Shown here piece after piece: positions 1 through 7,038 of a stretch of 24,390 nt of DNA. Source of the stretch: Mageeibacillus sp. UBA6976 (lineage in GTDB: Bacteria; Bacillota; Clostridia; Saccharofermentanales; Saccharofermentanaceae). Positions within the stretch are counted from its first letter, which is position 1, and each line of letters begins with the position of its first letter. The translations under genes and the position numbers were made by a program. Where the stretch lies: positions 1 to 24,390 of the forward strand of contig DJYO01000033.1 in the NCBI GenBank assembly GCA_002450155.1. The letters are read 5' to 3'. The notes beneath the pieces are model-generated. The model saw only the letters and a program-made list of their open reading frames with translations. It made no database searches and had not been told where the DNA came from.

Positions 1-129
1 CCCACAAAAATTCTGAAGAGCCCAAATTTGTGTATTATCGCATTTAATTTACGAGTGCTATCATTCCTCTCATGCAAAACAACATATCAAACCGGTATGT
101 TGATGTGCAAAAGAAGGAGATACACAAAG

Positions 130-1341
130 ATGTCAACTATCAACATCAAAGAACCAAGTGTGGTCATTCGTGAGAAGCGACTCGGAACCATTAATGCTTT
201 TACCGGAACTGCTTCAGAGATCGTAAGCAGATCCGCGAAGGGAGAGCTTAAGGACTGCAAGAGAAAGTTCTCCCAGTGCCTCGGATGCAATCAGCAGCAG
301 GCGTTCTGCCAGCTCGCGATGATCAGGGACGCGGTAGTCATCAATCATGCGCCGATAGGATGCGCAGGTGAATTTGCAGACTTTAACTTCACATACAGAG
401 TAGAACAGTCCAGAAGACAGCTCCCGCCCCAACTGGGAAGATATTACTCCACGAACATCTCCGAGAAGGATACGGTGTTCGGTGCGGCAAAGAAGCTCGA
501 AGAGACGATCAGGCTCGCTTATGAGCGCGAGCATCCGAATGCGATCTTCATCACGACTTCCTGTGCTTCGGGCATCATCGGTGAAGACATCGAGGCAGTG
601 GCAGATGCAGCTGCAGAAGAGCTCGGAATACCCGTTGTTACCTGCAACTGCGAAGGCTTCAGATCCAAGATCTGGACGACCGGCTTCGATGCAGCTTATC
701 ACTCGGTATTAAGAGGCATCGTTCAGCCTTCCGAGGAGAAGAGTAACAAGATCAACATCATCAACTTCTGGGGATCTCACGTATTCGACGACGTCATCAG
801 AAGGTTCGGATATGAGCCCAGATATGTTATCCCTTTCTCTACCGTTGAAGAGTTAAGACACATAAGCGATGCGGTGGCTACGATACATATCTGCCCTTCG
901 CTCTCGACATACATGGGCGCAGGCTTAAGCCAGCTCCACGGCGTGCCTGAAGTACTCGTACCTCCGGCATACGGCGTCGCAGGAACCGACAGATGGCTCA
1001 GAGCTCTCGGCACGATCCTCGGCAAGGAGGACGTCGCAGAAGAGATCATTAAGGAAGGCCACGAGAAGTACGTTCCCGAGATCGACAAGCTCAAGGAGAG
1101 ATTCAAGGGCAAGAGAGCATATGTAACTGCAGGCGCAGCTCACGGCCAGGCTCTCATCACGCTCTTAAGCGAGCTCGGAATGGATGTCGTAGGTGCAGCT
1201 GTAGTCTTCGTCAGTTTATATGTGACGTTGATCGTTACATTCGAATCCGGCATGAGGAATCTCCATTGGCCTGGGTTGCCGGAATCAGGAGTAAAAGACT
1301 CTCCCGCTTCTGTGACACATGTAACGGTATCGACCTTATAG
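130..1341 (+). pseudogene. Nitrogenase component 1-like protein, C-terminally truncated
   Basis: This resembles the alpha-type subunit of nitrogenase-like oxidoreductases (NifD/NifE superfamily), which hold metal clusters and receive electrons from a NifH-like partner. The ATG at 130 is chosen because AGAAGGAGA lies just upstream at 112-120. From that start the cysteines at about residues 50, 53, 60, 78 (APIGCAG) and 145 (TTSCASGIIGEDIE) match the cluster-binding regions of the family, and residues 165-190 (CEGFRSKIWTTGFDAAYH) are also typical. Family-like sequence continues to about residue 357 (MDVVGAA) and then stops: the last 45 residues are antisense to a secreted-protein gene. The expected continuation, a HHDP-type motif and roughly 100 more residues, is absent. 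No NifH-like partner is visible. The true substrate is unknown. The product is probably non-functional unless the join is an assembly error. Confidence -1.
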
Positions 1342-1535
1342 TTGCCTTCGCATTCTATATTCAAAACCACAAAGGTACCCGCATCTGCTTGATTGTTGAC
1401 AGTCACAGTACCATGTTCGCTCTCGCCTACGGTGATACTGTGAGAGGCCGCGTCAGCTCTTATCAGGATCTGGAAAAACCCGATGACCATCGTTGCTGCT
1501 AGGACAGCGGCTAACCATCTTTTGCTCCTACCCAT
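1140..1535 (-). pseudogene. Secreted InlB-type beta-repeat protein, truncated at its C-terminal side
   Basis: The minus-strand gene starts at 1535 with AAGGAGGG about 8 nt upstream. Residues 1-30 form a signal peptide (MGRSKRW, then a hydrophobic run ending in ADAA). Residues 33-107 look like one bacterial InlB B-repeat-like domain, with the typical pattern of a G-TV start, a hydrophobic beta core, and an FLMPDSNVTINVTY ending. A Thr/Ala/Pro linker (TKTTAAPTT) begins at about residue 108. From about residue 112 onward the codons are antisense to the nitrogenase-like gene, so the rest of a presumably longer surface protein is missing. It was probably exported and cell-surface or extracellular. 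Only the N-terminal third or less seems to remain. Confidence -1.
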
Positions 1536-1643
1536 TCTCGTCCCTCCTTATTGATGTTAGTATTCTTTCTAGCCAAAACATAATAACCGATCTTACATAA
1601 TCATTGTGTCATACGAAACAAGAGGTTTTCCAGTCTCCAGTTG

Positions 1644-1649
1644 TATAAT
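1644..1649 (+). promoter_or_regulatory. Probable -10 box of the 1671 gene
   Basis: A perfect TATAAT lies 21 nt before the ATG at 1671 and just before the ribosome site GGGAGG. No convincing -35 hexamer is seen at 16-18 bp, so the call rests on the -10 box and its position. Confidence -1.
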
Positions 1650-1670
1650 AAACTCCGGGAGGACTGATCT

Positions 1671-2504
1671 ATGGACTTTATGTCAATGCTGTTCTATTTC
1701 ATGATCTACTCATTTGCAGGCTGGGTGATAGAGGTTGCTTTTCATGCTGTCACAATGGGAAAAGTCGTTAACAGGGGATTCCTTAACGGCCCTATTTGTC
1801 CTGTCTATGGAGTGGGAGTGTCTCTGGTACTGGTCGTTATGCAGGGGCTGGCCAGACAGAATATCGAGACGAGTAATCCGCTGGTCCTTTTCGCTGTGGG
1901 GATAGTGCTCGCCACGCTTGCCGAGCTGGTCGCGGGATTTCTGCTGGATAAGCTTTTTCATGCCAGGTGGTGGGATTACAGCAATGAGAAATTCAACTTG
2001 AACGGGTATATTTGCTTGTCGTTCAGTATTGTTTGGGGGCTGGCGATCGCTTTCGTGCTGAGGGTGGTGCAGCCTGTGGTGGCAGGACTGGTGGCGAAGA
2101 TCCCTCCGGTGGCCGGGTACATTATACTGGCTGTACTATATATTGTTTTTGTGATCGATATAATCCTGACGACGCTGTCTGTGCTGAAATTCAATAAGCA
2201 GCTAGAGCAGATGTCCGACCTGAGAAATGCTATCCTCAAGGTGAGCGATGAAATGAGCGAGGTGATCGCAAACGGTACCATCAGGACAGTCAGCAAGTTC
2301 GATGAGAGTAAGGAGAAGGTGGAAGAGCGTCGGGCTGAACTTGAGATTAAGCTGGAGGAACTGCGCAAAGATATGACGCTTCATGCCCTCTACGGACGTG
2401 GAAGGATCTTGAAAGCCTTTCCTCATCTGAAACACAGACGATATGGTGAGATATACGAGTGGCTGAAAATCAGGCTCGATCGTGAGAAAGGTGATCCGGA
2501 GTAG
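1671..2504 (+). CDS. CmpB-family putative ABC transporter permease with charged C-terminal tail
   Basis: Residues 1-175 match the CmpB family (Pfam ABC_trans_CmpB), which are small membrane proteins called ABC-type permeases though no ATPase partner is established. Visible family traits are the opening YFMIYSFAGWVIEV, the NRGFLNGPICPVYGVG motif at about residues 38-53, and a WWDYSNEKFNLNGYI motif at about 101-115. About five membrane segments are present. Residues 185-277 are soluble, Glu/Lys-rich and likely helical or coiled coil, facing the cytoplasm. The start has GGGAGG 8-13 nt upstream. It is a single gene with no operon partner. A second member of the family lies at 5478-6065 on the other strand; the two differ strongly and are not a recent duplication. 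Confidence -1.
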   Translation: MDFMSMLFYFMIYSFAGWVIEVAFHAVTMGKVVNRGFLNGPICPVYGVGVSLVLVVMQGLARQNIETSNPLVLFAVGIVLATLAELVAGFLLDKLFHARWWDYSNEKFNLNGYICLSFSIVWGLAIAFVLRVVQPVVAGLVAKIPPVAGYIILAVLYIVFVIDIILTTLSVLKFNKQLEQMSDLRNAILKVSDEMSEVIANGTIRTVSKFDESKEKVEERRAELEIKLEELRKDMTLHALYGRGRILKAFPHLKHRRYGEIYEWLKIRLDREKGDPE

Positions 2505-2519
2505 CGCCGCGGGATCTTG

Positions 2520-2549
2520 TTGTGGCAATGGTGTCCGGGTTGATATAAT
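2520..2549 (+). promoter_or_regulatory. Candidate orphan promoter pointing rightward
   Basis: TTGTGG (2520-2525), an 18-bp spacer and TATAAT (2544-2549) form a plausible sigma-A promoter on the plus strand. No plus-strand gene follows; the next gene is the sigma factor on the opposite strand. It may have served a gene lost by rearrangement, or may be a chance match. Confidence -1.
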
Positions 2550-2617
2550 TGGGTCAGACTGTGAGTTCTTACCCCCATACAAAACATAAAAATGGCTATA
2601 TCTCTATAACTTAAAAC

Positions 2618-3169
2618 TTAATAGCCCCGGAAAGCCATTCCAGGGTTTAGACCGTTGTATTTTTTGCCACGTTCGACCAGATGATATATCTGCTTTTGCT
2701 TCATCCCCATTGCAGATGCGATTTCTTCGTGTGTAAGGTCTTCAATATACAGGAGCAATAAAGCCTGACGATACTCAGCCTTAAGCGTTCCAAGAGCCTG
2801 ATACAGCTTACGTGCTCTCTCGTTCTTTAAGAGCTGCGATTCAGGTGTGTCTTCATCAGATATGATCTCTTCAGTCAGTGGAACTGTCTCCAGTTTTCTT
2901 TTGCGGATATGCATGAGGGCATTATTTCTGGCAATCGAATAAAGCCAGCTCTTAAAGCTTCCCGGTCTGTCCGGATCGAAATGCGGCTTATCAACAGCCA
3001 ATTTGGCAAAAGTGTCCATCAGAAGATCTTCGGCATCTTCCTCATTCTTCACAAATCCGAGTAGGAAAAGGTAGAGACCATCTCTGAATCTGATCAGCAA
3101 AGTCTCCAAATCTTCATCTTTTTCTTCTGCTATATACCGCAGATATACCTCTTCGTCAGTCTCGGTCAC
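2618..3169 (-). CDS. ECF-like sigma-70 family RNA polymerase sigma factor, altered C-terminus
   Basis: This is a two-domain sigma factor of about 183 residues. The sigma-2 region spans about 20-95 (LIRFRDGLYLFLLGFVKNEEDAEDLLMDTF, then a helix with SFKSWLYSIARNNALMHIRKRK for -10 recognition). The sigma-4 helix-turn-helix spans about 120-168 (LKAEYRQALLLLYIEDLTHEEIASAMGMKQKQIYHLVERGKK) for -35 binding. It starts at a GTG (3169) preceded by AAAGGA. It lies 28 bp after the AbiE toxin gene on the same strand and may be read through from it. No anti-sigma gene follows. After residue 171 (GKKY) the expected charged helix is replaced by NGLNPGMAFRGY, which does not look like a sigma factor; the last dozen residues are probably foreign. 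Confidence -1.
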   Translation of the reverse strand: MTETDEEVYLRYIAEEKDEDLETLLIRFRDGLYLFLLGFVKNEEDAEDLLMDTFAKLAVDKPHFDPDRPGSFKSWLYSIARNNALMHIRKRKLETVPLTEEIISDEDTPESQLLKNERARKLYQALGTLKAEYRQALLLLYIEDLTHEEIASAMGMKQKQIYHLVERGKKYNGLNPGMAFRGY

Positions 3170-3197
3170 TATTTATTCCTTTCTTATGTGATTATTT

Positions 3198-4199
3198 CTA
3201 TTGCAAAGCGTGTATCTCTTCTTGCAGAATATGAAGATAATCCAATATTGTATCGAATGTCGGAATATCGCCATATATCATGTTTTCCATTGCCTTATAG
3301 TCTTTTCGAAGATCGGGGATAATGTCCTTATGAGGGATAAGTTCTATATCTGACAATGTTGCAGATTCATAGTGTGCACCCTTTGAATAATAGAACTTCT
3401 GCTTGAACAGTATATCCTTACTCAGTAATTCCTTTCGTTCGAACGCACTCTGCTTAACAGGCGAATGTCCAATGCAGTACACATCATAAAGATGTCTTGC
3501 ATATCGTTTGGGCACGGGCTTTCCCTCAGGGAAATGTGCAATCTTATGAAGGATTGTAATCTTCTCCCAGAATGTTCTTTCAGCGTCTATTGTCAAAATC
3601 TCCGTGTTTGTCTGTTCAAATAACTGAGGATATTTATCTGCCGCAAATGGAGTGATCACTGTCATATGCGATGGAGTCCATTCTGCAAGAGGTCCAATCT
3701 CCAATCTGACAGCCGGTCGCAAATATGTTCCTTCAAAGAGCTTGGGATATGTGAAGTTAACAACCATCTCATCCTGTTTATCCACGGAAAACAGGGTTTT
3801 GATACCAAGTTTGTCTTTTAGTTCAGCATTCAGGACAGGGACCAACTCTTCAGCATAAAACACTGCGGCCTCAGCATTGATCTGCTTGTTATATTGATCC
3901 TGTTTATTCTTTGAACGTTCAGCCCATGGATCTGAATCGTCATGTATTATTCTTCTCCAGTCTAAAATAAGGTCTATATCCTCTGAAAACCTGTTTATCA
4001 GGTGATAGGACTTTGAAAGACTTGTGCCGCCTTTAAATACAAAGGCATCTTTATAAGCACAATCATGAAACAAATGATCCAGCAAATAACAAACCCAAAA
4101 GTCTTTTTCGATGGCTTCAGGTCTGATCCCTACAAGAACAGAAGTAGCACTGAATAACTCCTCACGATCTTTATCTGTGAGTAATGCAACTTTTCTCAT
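3198..4199 (-). CDS. abiEii: AbiEii/AbiGii-family nucleotidyltransferase toxin
   Basis: This is the toxin of an AbiE-type (type IV) toxin-antitoxin and phage-defence system. Family members are nucleotidyltransferases that can transfer nucleotides to target RNAs such as tRNA. Visible motifs are EKDFWV near residue 33, the nucleotidyltransferase signature FKGGTSLSK at about 56-64, and RFSEDIDL at about 71-78 carrying the catalytic Asp pair; a further conserved block ERTFWEKITILHK lies at about 205-217. The ATG at 4199 is preferred over an upstream TTG (4208), because AGGAGG lies 10 nt before the ATG and only 1 nt before the TTG. The ATG overlaps the antitoxin stop as ATGA, indicating translational coupling. 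All key motifs are intact, so it is probably active. Confidence -1.
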   Translation of the reverse strand: MRKVALLTDKDREELFSATSVLVGIRPEAIEKDFWVCYLLDHLFHDCAYKDAFVFKGGTSLSKSYHLINRFSEDIDLILDWRRIIHDDSDPWAERSKNKQDQYNKQINAEAAVFYAEELVPVLNAELKDKLGIKTLFSVDKQDEMVVNFTYPKLFEGTYLRPAVRLEIGPLAEWTPSHMTVITPFAADKYPQLFEQTNTEILTIDAERTFWEKITILHKIAHFPEGKPVPKRYARHLYDVYCIGHSPVKQSAFERKELLSKDILFKQKFYYSKGAHYESATLSDIELIPHKDIIPDLRKDYKAMENMIYGDIPTFDTILDYLHILQEEIHALQ

Positions 4200-4798
4200 G
4201 ATTTGCAAACCTCCTGAATGGTTTTACATATCCATGCCGCACTGTTAGTTGATTCCGATAACAATACTTTCTTATCTTGTTCGGATAGTTGATCCTTGAG
4301 AATTGAAATCGTGCTATCATCAACACTATTCTGCCCTAATGTCTTTAAAGCCTCTATTACCAATATGGTCATGGGCGACATTCCTGTTATATCTCTATTT
4401 GTTCTATGTTTAAAGGAGATTGTAATGCTTTCTAACTGAAAATCCCTATATGGCCCGTCACTTATATAAGACCATACAACAGGAACCTGCGTGGATAGTT
4501 GTAGTTTATTCAGTGCAACATCACCACAGGGGGCTATATTCCAATGATAATACCTGGCAATAGCATATGCTGCGATTTCAGGATTGGTTGGCAAATATTC
4601 CTTCAGCAAATCACTATACTTAGGCTTCTCATAAACACCATCAAGTATTCTTCTGATAATACCTGCTTGACATAGACGCCCCAATGTTCTGCGTACCGTA
4701 GGATTACTTGCAACATCAGAGAACTCACCCGTAAGGAAAACCGTTCCGGGTTCAAATTTGTTTATTCGTTCCTTTAACGTGGCCTGAATACTGCTCAT
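4196..4798 (-). CDS. AbiEi/DUF6088-type antitoxin of the AbiE system
   Basis: This is the antitoxin and probable autorepressor of the downstream toxin. The first 75 residues form a winged helix-turn-helix: KERINKFEPGTVFLTGEFSD, then NPTVRRTLGRLCQAGIIRRILDGVYEKP, typical of DUF6088/AbiEi N-termini. Residues 85-160 carry the AIARYYHWNIAPCGDVALNKL motif of these antitoxins. The ATG at 4798 is selected because AAGGAGAGG lies 8 nt upstream; longer in-frame starts run into the promoter. The stop overlaps the toxin start by ATGA. Members of this family bind inverted repeats in their own promoter, and a matching repeat is present at 4812-4843. Confidence -1.
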   Translation of the reverse strand: MSSIQATLKERINKFEPGTVFLTGEFSDVASNPTVRRTLGRLCQAGIIRRILDGVYEKPKYSDLLKEYLPTNPEIAAYAIARYYHWNIAPCGDVALNKLQLSTQVPVVWSYISDGPYRDFQLESITISFKHRTNRDITGMSPMTILVIEALKTLGQNSVDDSTISILKDQLSEQDKKVLLSESTNSAAWICKTIQEVCKS

Positions 4799-4811
4799 AA
4801 ACAACCTCTCC

Positions 4812-4851
4812 TTGTCTCGATTATTATACAATTATCGCGACAACGCCGCAA
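4812..4851 (-). promoter_or_regulatory. AbiE promoter with overlapping inverted-repeat operator
   Basis: On the minus strand TTGCGG (4846-4851), a 17-bp spacer and TATAAT (4823-4828) make a near-consensus promoter upstream of the antitoxin start. An imperfect inverted repeat, TTGTCTCGAT (4812-4821) and ATCGCGACAA (4834-4843), one mismatch in ten with a 12-bp gap, brackets the -10 box. Its position fits autorepression by the antitoxin. Confidence -1.
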
Positions 4852-5092
4852 TTGATTTTCGGGAACAGTCAAAAAAATAATTTCCAGCTGATAATATGAA
4901 GAGTACCTGTTGGAGATAGCTTCGTATCTAATACTGATGATTATCCCGACAAAGGATCCATTCCCTTGTCCTCTCAATTATAACATCGTAGTTAAGAGCT
5001 CTTGATAGCTTTTTAAGTTGAAAAAAAGTCTAAATAACTGAAGCCTGAGTGGATCTTCCGCCAGCTTCTTTGTCGACTTTATTCACGATTCT

Positions 5093-5221
5093 ATGCTGTG
5101 CCTTTTCTCAGGGTTCGCATGCTGTTATATTCATTTGTGTGCATGCCCGTCAAAGCCTTATTTCTCAGTACTTTCCGTTGCTATAATCGTCGGATTACTT
5201 GTTGAGTACGTAAAAAAATGA
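5093..5221 (+). CDS. Short hydrophobic reading frame, possible type I toxin or its remnant
   Basis: The frame gives 42 residues ending VAIIVGLLVEYVKK. The last 20 residues, a membrane helix with a glycine and a lysine tail, resemble Fst/Ldr-type toxins. The stop codon at 5219 lies inside the terminator stem of the facing small RNA, the usual convergent layout of type I pairs. Against it: no ribosome site is seen before the ATG at 5093, and residues 1-22 are Cys-rich and atypical. Another ATG at 5143 (MPVKALF) reads in a different frame and would join the hydrophobic tail after a one-base shift near the TTT run at 5161-5163, so the gene may be frameshifted. An extended -10 like box (TGTTATATT) lies at 5123-5131. 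Confidence is low. Confidence -1.
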   Translation: MLCLFSGFACCYIHLCACPSKPYFSVLSVAIIVGLLVEYVKK

Positions 5222-5297
5222 CCGCCCTCCGCCTGAAGTTGCGATCATTAAAGACTAAACTTCGAGGTAACCGTTTAGTGGGTAACACCTCTTTATG
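5211..5297 (-). ncRNA. Small antitoxin-like RNA with own promoter and terminator
   Basis: A minus-strand transcript of about 85-90 nt is predicted. The promoter is TTGATA (5325-5330), a 16-bp spacer and TACAAT (5303-5308), so the start is near 5297. It ends at a hairpin with arms 5217-5225 and 5241-5249, followed by a T-tract (5212-5218 on the complement). Inside are two competing pairings: ACTAAAC/GTTTAGT (5254-5260 with 5273-5279, perfect) and GAGGT/ACCTC (5264-5268 with 5287-5291). No coding frame is credible. The architecture, and as I recall the GAGGTG-to-ACCTC segment, resembles antitoxin RNAs paired with small hydrophobic toxins in Firmicutes. The link to the facing frame at 5093-5221 is inference. 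Confidence -1.
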
Positions 5298-5302
5298 TCT
5301 CA

Positions 5303-5330
5303 ATTGTACTACAGGATCCGAGTTTATCAA
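5303..5330 (-). promoter_or_regulatory. Promoter of the small RNA
   Basis: TTGATA at 5325-5330 and TACAAT at 5303-5308 on the minus strand are separated by 16 bp. It lies between two minus-strand terminators (5407-5445 and 5212-5249), so it defines a separate short transcript. Confidence -1.
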
Positions 5331-5406
5331 GGTTTTGCCTCGCCCGATCTTATCTCGTTCTGCCGACTGTCGTAATCGCACGTTTTCCTAGTTGATATTA
5401 TTGCTG

Positions 5407-5445
5407 AAAAAATGAACAATGCCGTTGCGGAGACCGGCATTGTTC
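5407..5445 (-). terminator. Rho-independent terminator of the 5478-6065 gene
   Basis: A perfect 11-bp stem (GAACAATGCCG, 5414-5424, with CGGCATTGTTC, 5435-5445) is followed on the minus strand by a six-T tract (5407-5412). It lies 33 bp past the stop of the CmpB-family gene. Confidence -1.
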
Positions 5446-5477
5446 TGGAGGATTATGAAGGGATGTCATGGAATTGA

Positions 5478-6065
5478 CTACCTTGTAATTATTAATTCGC
5501 GGATATTTCCACTGATACTTTTATGTTCCCACAAGCGATGAAAGTCCTGATGCTTGTACATATAATAAAAGCTTTCCAAGAAGTCTATGCAAAGAGCTAT
5601 TATCAGGATAACACTGAAGACATTGAGAGACGTTGAACTGTGAGAATGCATCGAGTCCATTATCGGAACAAACGCATATTTCATAAATCCTGTAATTACC
5701 AGTGAGAATCCGGTACTCGTAAACAGACTTGTATAGCGGGTAAAATGCAGAGGAAGACTGGTATAGTCCCAGTAGTGGATGCCACAAATCTTCTCGACTA
5801 CAGTACCAAGCAATATTTCTCCAAGAGATACGATTATGAAGCAAATCGCGCAATATAGGAACGCGTTCGATTTGTCCGGAACACCCAGAACGAAGTATAT
5901 GAACATGACCGCTATACCATACCCTAACAGGAAAGGTAAGTTCATATTGCGGTTATCAACATACCCCTTGCGAACCGAGATCCATATATTCTCAAGCAGA
6001 AAGCCAAGAAAGGATATCAGGCTCATCATGAGGAAATAGTCATATACTGTGTAATCACCCTTCAT
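5478..6065 (-). CDS. CmpB-family putative ABC transporter permease
   Basis: This is a five-helix membrane protein of 195 residues. It carries the family signs in order: an N-terminal helix with SLISFLGFLLENIW, a RKGYVDNRNMNLPFLLGYG motif at about 32-50, LGEILLGTVVEKICGIHYWDY at about 81-101, and a long final helix with ALCIDFLESFYYMY. The Trp-Asp-Tyr after the third helix matches the WWDY site of the relative at 1671-2504. The function of the family is not established. The start at 6065 has a weak AAGG about 8 nt upstream. It stands alone, with its own terminator at 5407-5445. It lacks the long charged tail of the 1671 relative. Confidence -1.
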   Translation of the reverse strand: MKGDYTVYDYFLMMSLISFLGFLLENIWISVRKGYVDNRNMNLPFLLGYGIAVMFIYFVLGVPDKSNAFLYCAICFIIVSLGEILLGTVVEKICGIHYWDYTSLPLHFTRYTSLFTSTGFSLVITGFMKYAFVPIMDSMHSHSSTSLNVFSVILIIALCIDFLESFYYMYKHQDFHRLWEHKSISGNIRELIITR

Positions 6066-6169
6066 AGTCGAACCTTATCTTATAGTGCATTTTCATCTTC
6101 AATGCGTGATTAAACATAGATACCATCCGATCATCCAACTGTTTAATCGTTTAAGTATGACTGGTAATG

Positions 6170-6202
6170 AAAAGGGCCCGGAGATGCAAGCCCCGAGCCT
6201 TG
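6170..6202 (-). terminator. Terminator after the hsp20 gene
   Basis: On the minus strand a GC-rich stem of about nine pairs (GGCTCGGGG with CTCCGGGCC, two G-U pairs, loop of about 7 nt) is followed by CTTTTC. It lies just past the stop codon at 6214. Confidence -1.
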
Positions 6203-6213
6203 TTCATTGTTCT

Positions 6214-6657
6214 TTAGCCTTCAATGGCGATCGTTGTGTTGGAAGGAAGAGCCTTAAGTTCCTTCTTCGGGATGCAAAGCTTTAATACACCGTCTTCGAA
6301 TTTTGCCTTAACGTCTTCGGTCTTTACACCTTCACCGACATAGAAACTTCTCTGCATGGATCCAGCGTATCTTTCCTGACGAATGACCTTGCCATGCTTC
6401 TTTTTCTCATTGTCGTGCTCCTTAGCGGCACTGATGGTAAGGTAACCATTCTCAAGATTGATCTGGATCTGATCCTTCTTGAATCCCGGAAGATCCACAT
6501 CCATCTCATAATCTTCTTCGTTCTCGTGGACATCGGTCTTCATGAGGTACTGTGCGTGTTTTCCGTAAAGCTGCTTGTCGATATTAGCAAGCTCTCTTGT
6601 AGGGAAATCCCAAAAATCATCAAACAAATCTTCTCCAAATAAACCGGACATCAACAT
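6214..6657 (-). CDS. hsp20: Hsp20/alpha-crystallin small heat-shock protein
   Basis: This ATP-independent holdase chaperone binds unfolding proteins in large cytoplasmic oligomers. Residues about 40-145 form the alpha-crystallin domain: ENEEDYEMDVDLPGFKKDQIQINLENGYLTISA at the start, YAGSMQRSFYVGEGV in the middle, and FEDGVLKLCIPKKE as the conserved ending that closes the sandwich. Length (147 residues) is normal. The ATG at 6657 is chosen because AAAGGAG sits 9 nt upstream; the more upstream ATG at 6666 touches that ribosome site. It is a single gene with a terminator behind it. A perfect CIRCE element at 6761-6787 indicates repression by HrcA and induction by heat. Confidence -1.
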   Translation of the reverse strand: MLMSGLFGEDLFDDFWDFPTRELANIDKQLYGKHAQYLMKTDVHENEEDYEMDVDLPGFKKDQIQINLENGYLTISAAKEHDNEKKKHGKVIRQERYAGSMQRSFYVGEGVKTEDVKAKFEDGVLKLCIPKKELKALPSNTTIAIEG

Positions 6658-6745
6658 ACTGATCATCTCCTTTGAATTGTTGTTATCCGAGCAAGAGGTG
6701 GAGGTCTGATCTCTTCTTTGATCCTCGTTCCTTTGTTCTGACTAC

Positions 6746-6787
6746 ATTATAGGCCGTCAATTAGCACTCGCAAGTGGTGAGTGCTAA
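6746..6787 (-). promoter_or_regulatory. CIRCE element and promoter of hsp20
   Basis: TTAGCACTC, nine bases, GAGTGCTAA at 6761-6787 is a perfect CIRCE operator for the HrcA repressor. On the minus strand a TATAAT (6746-6751) follows, and TTGCGA inside the CIRCE spacer lies 16 bp upstream of it as the -35, so bound HrcA would cover the promoter. Confidence -1.
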
Positions 6788-7038
6788 TCATTTTTGACCA
6801 TCTTTGACTTTCGTTTTTGTGCAGTTTTTGATGAGTCACTCTTTGATAACGGGACTATAATAACTGGGGTTGTGTATTACTTACCTGTTTAACCAAAACT
6901 AATGAATAGCTAGCCACAATATTTAATCCCGAGATTTGCTCCCGGGCATGGTAGGTCTTATTCAAGATAAATATAACCATAAGGCGTATGATGGGTGCAT
7001 ACATCATATGATGAGGTCTGCTAATGCAGATTGCATGG
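6788..7038. other. Intergenic stretch with no supported gene
   Basis: No credible coding frame is present. It holds a plus-strand TATAAT near 6855 with no gene after it and a perfect 7-bp inverted repeat, TATGATG (6987-6993) with CATCATA (7002-7008). Short frames here lack ribosome sites. Confidence -1.

Noticed and set aside
214..702. A 162-codon minus-strand frame opposite the nitrogenase-like gene
   Set aside because: It has no ribosome site, and the plus-strand protein carries clear conserved cysteine motifs over the same bases.
2626..2650. The CCGGAA/TTCCAGG near-palindrome as a terminator of the sigma gene
   Set aside because: It lies inside the coding frame's last codons and has no T-run on the minus strand.
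5181..5381. A 66-codon minus-strand frame through the small RNA
   Set aside because: It has no ribosome site, crosses a promoter and a terminator, and its residues look random.
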